A DNA stretch of 64,000 bases, taken from assembly GCA_963205275.1 (NCBI GenBank), contig CAUJIH010000027.1:1-64000 (forward strand), written 5' to 3'. The first letter of the stretch is position 1. Each line of letters begins with the position of its first letter. Of the stretch, positions 59,740 to 64,000 are shown piece by piece. The notes below the pieces were generated by a model that did not search any database, was not told the origin of the DNA, and worked only from the letters and a program-made list of their open reading frames with translations. Source of the DNA: Verrucomicrobiota bacterium. GTDB lineage: Bacteria; Verrucomicrobiota; Verrucomicrobiia; Verrucomicrobiales; DEV007. Made by a program: the position numbers and the translations under genes.

Positions 59740-62376
59740 TTAGGGACGGCAGAGGGTTTCGTCGAGGTTCAGGATAACTTGTGCCATTCTCACGCAGGAG
59801 GCCAAGGAGACGGGATCTTCGCGTGTGTCGGAAGCCAGTCCCGCATAGGAGATCGCTTGGGATCTGGACTTTTGGAAATCATTCATGCTCTTCACATAGC
59901 CTCGGACTAGCAGATCCAGTTCACGAGAAGAGGGCTTTCGCGCTGTCGTCAGTTCGAAGGCGAGAGAAACCCGTGACTGCGGGGTGGAACCGCCCTCTGA
60001 GATCATGCGCCGTGCCAGCCCACGAGAAGCGTCGAGCCAAGTTTCGTCGTTGAGCGTCACCAATGCATGCAGCGGTGTATTGGTGATCGATGGCTTCACG
60101 ATGCAGACTTGCCGTGCCGACATGTCGAAGAGATTCGGCGGGGCGGAGGTTCGACGGAAAAAGGAGTAGAGACTGCGACGATAGAGTTGAGAGGCTTCTT
60201 TCTGCACGGGATAGCTGATTTTCCCAAAGGAAAATTCCTCCCACAGTCCCTCGGGCTGGCGGGGATAGACTGGCTCTCCACCCACAGTCGCGATCAGTAG
60301 TCCGCTGACAGCCAGTGACTGGTCGCGTAGGATCATCGCAGGCAGGCGCGAGCGGGAGGAGCGTGCGAGCAGGCGGTTTTCCGGATCGAGCTCCCGCTTT
60401 TCCGGCGTCGTCGCACTGTCCTGTCGATAGGTCTGACTGCACGTGATCAGGCGCAGGATGTGTTTTACGTCCCAGCCCGATTCCACGAACTCGACCGCCA
60501 GCCAGTCGAGCAGCTCGGGATGTGCGGGTTGCTCTCCCTGCACGCCGAAGTCCTCTGAGGTTTTCACGATTCCGGTTCCGAAAATCTGCTGCCAGATCCG
60601 ATTTACCGCAACGCGGGCGGTCAATGGGTGATCCGCTCGGACAAGCCACTGGGCGAGCGCCAGACGGTCCGCAGGGCGATCCGAGGGCAGGGGAGGGAGA
60701 AAGGCTGGAGTGCCCGCTGTTACGGCTTTTCCGGGCTGAGCGTAGTCGCCTCGGGCGAAGATATGAGTTTCACGCTTCTTTTCGGTCGGATTTTCCTCCA
60801 TGATCATGATCTGGAGGATAGATTCGTTCACCTCACGCAGGGTATCCCGTTTGGCTAAAGCTTCATCGCCGAAGCGCTTCCATTCCGGGTTGCCATGATC
60901 TCCGGTCCGGAGGAAAAACTCTGTTGCTGTACGCTTCTGTCCCTGGTTTCTTTTCTCCTCTGGAAGGCGCAAGAGGCCGGAAAGCGATCCGGGAAAGCGC
61001 GTTCGATCTTCCAGTTCCTTCGCCGAGAATTTTGACTCCCAGCCCCGTCGAGAGGAATCGACGGATTTTGCCATTTCGTCGAGCTTCTGGTCGATCTTTT
61101 TGATTTCTGCTTCCAGTCGTGCTTTTTTCGCCTCCTGAGCCTTCGACGGTAGGGATAGCCAGGGTCGGGCGAGCTGCACAGTCGCTCCCGATCCGAAGGC
61201 GCAGCCTTGACCAGAGCGGAAATCGACGACTCCACTCTCGGGCAGGTTATTAAAAAAGGCGTAGAAGCGATAGTATTCCTCCTGCGTGATGGGATCGTAT
61301 TTGTGCGTGTGACATTGAGCACAGGCCATCGTCAGTGCTAACCAAGTGGTGGCGGTGGTATCTACACGGTCGAGCACATTGTTGACGCGCTGTTCCTCAG
61401 CGATGGCTCCGCCTTCACCGTTGAGCATGTGGTTGCGGTTGAAAGCGGTCGCGATGAGTTGATTTCGGCTGGGGTTCGGTAGTAGATCTCCGGCGATTTG
61501 TTCCACCGTGAATTGATCGAAAGGCATGTTTTGGTTGTAGGCTCGGACAACCCAATCCCGCCAAGGCCACTGGTGTCGGTTGCCGTCCTGCTGGAATCCA
61601 TTCGAATCGCTGTATCGGGCGGCGTCGAGCCAGGTCAGCGCCATGCGCTCACCGTAGTGAGGGGATGTCAGTAGGCGATTGACTGCCATGGCAACGGCTG
61701 CATCTGCGTCCTGTGCAGAGCGAGCTTCGAAATCATCAAGCTCCTCTGGAGTGGGCGGCAGGCCAGTGAGATCGAGGCTGAGTCGCCGTAGAAGAACTCT
61801 CGATGGAGCGGACGGATTCGGCGTTAGCCCCTCCCGTTCCATACGGACGAGAAGAAAGGCATCAACAGGATTTTTCACCCATTTCGAATTTTTGGGCTTG
61901 GGAATCGCAGGACGGTGAGGTGTGGTGAAGGCCCAGTGCGTTTCGTAGTGGGCGCCCTCCGCAATCCATTGATGCAGAGTTTCTTTCTGCTGCGTCTGTA
62001 GCGTGCGATGAGATTCAGGTGGCGGCATCATTTCATCTTGATCACTGGAAGAGATGCGTCTCCACAGCTCGCTTTTTTCTGGCTGTCCCGGAACGATTGC
62101 GAAACGCCCCTCTCGACTGCGGGTGGCCTCTTCCCGAAGATCGAGCCGGAGATGAGCTTTGCGTTTGTTCTCGTCCGGTCCGTGGCACGCGAAGCAGTTT
62201 TCCGACAGGATCGGACGGATCGATTGGTTGAATGAGATGGAAGCGAGAGGCTTGCTCACTGATTCGGCACGAGAGTCTTCCGAAATCAAAATGCCAAGAA
62301 GCAGAAAGATAGCGAATCCCGGAATCCAGAGACAAACTCTGCTCCTGTCTGTTGAGAGATAACTTGCGCGCACCAT
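59740..62376 (-). CDS. PSD1/DUF1549/DUF1553 cytochrome-domain protein
   Basis: An 878-residue exported protein (N-terminal membrane helix [19 protein letters not shown]). A PSCyt1 module carries the heme motif [23 protein letters not shown]1549 follows ([79 protein letters not shown]), then a second His-Cys region ([19 protein letters not shown]), a coiled-coil insert, and DUF1553 ([45 protein letters not shown]-type end, [20 protein letters not shown]). This is the signature pair with DUF1501 in Planctomycetes and Verrucomicrobia; the substrate is unknown. Confidence 0.95.
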   Translation of the reverse strand: MVRASYLSTDRSRVCLWIPGFAIFLLLGILISEDSRAESVSKPLASISFNQSIRPILSENCFACHGPDENKRKAHLRLDLREEATRSREGRFAIVPGQPEKSELWRRISSSDQDEMMPPPESHRTLQTQQKETLHQWIAEGAHYETHWAFTTPHRPAIPKPKNSKWVKNPVDAFLLVRMEREGLTPNPSAPSRVLLRRLSLDLTGLPPTPEELDDFEARSAQDADAAVAMAVNRLLTSPHYGERMALTWLDAARYSDSNGFQQDGNRHQWPWRDWVVRAYNQNMPFDQFTVEQIAGDLLPNPSRNQLIATAFNRNHMLNGEGGAIAEEQRVNNVLDRVDTTATTWLALTMACAQCHTHKYDPITQEEYYRFYAFFNNLPESGVVDFRSGQGCAFGSGATVQLARPWLSLPSKAQEAKKARLEAEIKKIDQKLDEMAKSVDSSRRGWESKFSAKELEDRTRFPGSLSGLLRLPEEKRNQGQKRTATEFFLRTGDHGNPEWKRFGDEALAKRDTLREVNESILQIMIMEENPTEKKRETHIFARGDYAQPGKAVTAGTPAFLPPLPSDRPADRLALAQWLVRADHPLTARVAVNRIWQQIFGTGIVKTSEDFGVQGEQPAHPELLDWLAVEFVESGWDVKHILRLITCSQTYRQDSATTPEKRELDPENRLLARSSRSRLPAMILRDQSLAVSGLLIATVGGEPVYPRQPEGLWEEFSFGKISYPVQKEASQLYRRSLYSFFRRTSAPPNLFDMSARQVCIVKPSITNTPLHALVTLNDETWLDASRGLARRMISEGGSTPQSRVSLAFELTTARKPSSRELDLLVRGYVKSMNDFQKSRSQAISYAGLASDTREDPVSLASCVRMAQVILNLDETLCRP

Positions 62377-62467
62377 TCTGATGATTTGATCACAGGAATA
62401 TCAGACCAGAAAATCTGGTAGTGATGAAAGAAAAAACGTCAGGACGTGATCGCGGAGGGAGGCAGAA

Positions 62468-63100
62468 TCAATTTCGGCCCAACTGAAACAGGCCGCGTTT
62501 CAGCGCCTCTGTCACGGCATGGGTTCGATCCTTGGCGTTGAGCTTCGAGAGGATGGATTTCAGATGATTTTTGACCGTGTTTTCCGATACCGAGAGTAGT
62601 TCTCCGATCTCCTTGTTCGCCTTGCCCTGAGCGACCAGCTGCAGGATCTCGAGCTCGCGTCCGGTCAGGTGATTGCTGTGTTCACTCTTGGCCAGCAGGA
62701 GGGAGATTTCCGGTGCGATGTACTGATCTCCCCTTGCCACGGTGCGAATCGCCTTTAAAAGCTCGCCGCTGTCCTTATCTTTCGATAGGTAACCGAGGAT
62801 TCCGACATCGAAGACTCGACGGACATCTTCTTCCTGCATGAAACTGGAGAGCATCAGGATTTTATATCCGCGCAGGGCGTTCGCGACTTCGATGCCGCTC
62901 ATATCGCGGAGACGGAGGTCGAGTACGATCACGTCTGGGCGTCGCTGCGACGCTAGGGTGATCGCCTCCTCTCCACTGCTCGCCTCGGCAACTACGGCGA
63001 GATCAGGTTCGTCTTCGATCAGGCTGGCAAGACCGCGCCGAACGATCAGATGATCATCGACGAGCATAATGGCGATGGGATATGAAGATGGGGCACTCAT
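62468..63100 (-). CDS. NarL/FixJ-type response regulator
   Basis: A 210-residue two-domain regulator. The receiver has the acidic pair (IMLVDDHLIVRRGLA), acceptor Asp in VIVLDLRLRDMSGIE, Ser/Thr switch LMLSSFMQEED and Lys in GYLSKDKDSGELL. The C-terminal LuxR-type helix-turn-helix reads LTGRELEILQLVAQGKANKE then LLSVSENTVKNHLKSILSKL. ATG 63100 overlaps the upstream sensor-kinase stop as ATGA, so it is coupled to it. It stands 91 bp before the PSD1 gene on the same strand and may control it (inference). Confidence 0.95.
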   Translation of the reverse strand: MSAPSSYPIAIMLVDDHLIVRRGLASLIEDEPDLAVVAEASSGEEAITLASQRRPDVIVLDLRLRDMSGIEVANALRGYKILMLSSFMQEEDVRRVFDVGILGYLSKDKDSGELLKAIRTVARGDQYIAPEISLLLAKSEHSNHLTGRELEILQLVAQGKANKEIGELLSVSENTVKNHLKSILSKLNAKDRTHAVTEALKRGLFQLGRN

Positions 63101-64000
63101 GTCAGGTTCAGGGAAAGTTCGACGGAGGTTCCCGCCTGTGGGGCGGAATGGATGAGAAGTTTCGCGCCAAGTTCCTCCGCTCGCTCGTACATTCCACGAA
63201 GGCCGAAATGTCCTTCGGGCGGCCGTTCGTCCGTGGAGAATCCGATGCCGTTGTCCGCCACCATGAAGTGGAGTTGCTTAGATTCGGAGCGACTGCGATC
63301 CATCCTCAGTGTGATATTCAGAGCATTCGCCTCGCTATGGCGGAGGGCGTTAGTCACAGCTTCTAGGATGATGCGATGGCAGGCGAAGGCTGTCTCGGGC
63401 GGGAGAGGTGCGCCTTCATCCCATTCGGAAATGTCTGGACTGAATGTGACCTCTGCCTCGTCACATCGTTCTTTGGCTCGAGCGAGTGTATCTTGGGGAA
63501 AATGAAGCGACTCAGAACCTGTGGGAACGCGGAGTCCGATCAGTGAATCCCGCGCCTCGTAGAGGCTCTGCTCGACCATTTCCCTCGCAATCTCCAGCTT
63601 TGACATTGCCCTTTCTGGATCGGTGAGCAGATGATTCGCTACGGAAGCCAGTTGGTATCCGACCCCGGAGAATCCTTGGGAAAGAGTATCGTGTAACTCG
63701 CGAGCGATTCGATTTCTCTCCTCTAGAGTCGCATTTGACTCGATCTGTTCAGAAATCAGATCCGTCTGCTTGCGCACCCGATGGTTCGAGACGAGGAGCA
63801 GGGCGAGGAATAGGATAGCCCCGAGTGCGAGCACGAGCACTGCAGACCAGAGTCGGGCAGGTGTCCACCAGGACGGAATCGCCAGCACGGAGATGTCATC
63901 CATCGAACGGAGAGCGATGGTCACGGAGCGGACTTCGCCTTTCGCATTTGCATCGACACATTTGACTCCCTGGACGCGCAGTTCACTTCCTTCGGGCGGG
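63097..64000 (-). CDS. Sensor histidine kinase, HisKA_3 type (N terminus beyond the window)
   Basis: The frame is open up to the window edge, so about 300 C-terminal residues are seen. One membrane helix (LWSAVLVLALGAILFLALLL) leads to the phospho-acceptor box (ERNRIARELHDTLSQGFSGV) with the His-Asp pair typical of NarX/DegS-type kinases, then an HATPase_c (LEAVTNALRHSEANALNITL N box, VADNGIGFSTDE G1, EGHFGLRGMYERAEELGAKL G2). It shares an ATGA overlap with the NarL-type regulator. The GTG at 63924 is internal, not the start. The extracytoplasmic part is outside the window, so the signal is unknown. Confidence 0.92.
   Translation of the reverse strand, partial: PPEGSELRVQGVKCVDANAKGEVRSVTIALRSMDDISVLAIPSWWTPARLWSAVLVLALGAILFLALLLVSNHRVRKQTDLISEQIESNATLEERNRIARELHDTLSQGFSGVGYQLASVANHLLTDPERAMSKLEIAREMVEQSLYEARDSLIGLRVPTGSESLHFPQDTLARAKERCDEAEVTFSPDISEWDEGAPLPPETAFACHRIILEAVTNALRHSEANALNITLRMDRSRSESKQLHFMVADNGIGFSTDERPPEGHFGLRGMYERAEELGAKLLIHSAPQAGTSVELSLNLT

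Overview
This 64 kb window is chromosomal DNA of moderate GC, most likely from a member of the Verrucomicrobiota (PVC superphylum). The main hints are two periplasmic cytochrome/dehydrogenase-like families that are abundant in Planctomycetes and Verrucomicrobia: the PSD1/DUF1549/DUF1553 plus DUF1501 pair, and a DUF6797-type propeller with a C-terminal heme motif. A PSCyt1 plus SUMF1 fusion, many secreted hydrolases, and bipartite palindromic intergenic repeats point the same way. No rRNA, tRNA, CRISPR array, intact insertion sequence or prophage was recognised. The lineage is inferred from gene families, not from a marker-gene comparison.

Layout. 1-3.7 kb: end of an unidentified gene, a LON-domain protein, and rpsO-pnp closed by a strong terminator. 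3.8-9.6 kb: a four-gene envelope operon (BON/OmpA protein, small one-helix protein, 1117-residue coiled-coil/OmpA protein, second small one-helix protein). 9.6-17.4 kb, minus strand: DUF3500 and cytochrome c; a tight operon of PSCyt1-SUMF1, apbE, nusB and ftsY; a PqaA-like protein; a cupredoxin. 17.5-22.3 kb: a receiver/DHp-like regulator, a TIGR01777 epimerase, a HAD hydrolase, aroD, a GDSL hydrolase and DUF488. 22.5-27.7 kb: secreted esterase, MsbA-like exporter, GNAT. 27.8-31.2 kb: a receiver-adenylate cyclase and a YqjD/YqjE-like small membrane protein cluster. 31.2-35 kb: bioA and a HerA-like ATPase. 35-39.5 kb: DUF6797-cytochrome, a palindromic repeat with a transposase remnant, and L-2-hydroxyglutarate oxidase. 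39.5-40.3 kb: about 800 bp with no convincing gene. 40.3-48.4 kb: epimerase, hrpB, an Aas-like acyl ligase and a membrane pyrophosphatase. 48.4-51.6 kb: DUF2868 and a DUF3482 GTPase. 51.6-57.2 kb: holA, aspartate aminotransferase, suhB, ispF, nadB. 57.2-64 kb: a tandem pair of the palindromic repeats, an anchored unknown protein, DUF1501 and PSD1, and a NarL-type response regulator with a sensor kinase cut by the window edge.

How it fits together. Much of the window is core housekeeping: translation and RNA decay (rpsO, pnp), protein targeting (ftsY), antitermination (nusB), replication (holA), isoprenoid, NAD, biotin and shikimate steps. Between these lie envelope and periplasmic redox functions. 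Three signalling proteins carry histidine boxes or receivers; two of them have an H-D-[FL]-R-N box with no kinase ATPase domain. The best candidates for undescribed biology are the four-gene coiled-coil/OmpA envelope operon, the kinase-less histidine-box regulators, the Aas-like fusion whose acyltransferase half has lost its catalytic histidine, the PSCyt1-SUMF1 fusion leading the apbE-nusB-ftsY operon, and the bipartite palindromic repeats with a nearby Y1-transposase relic.
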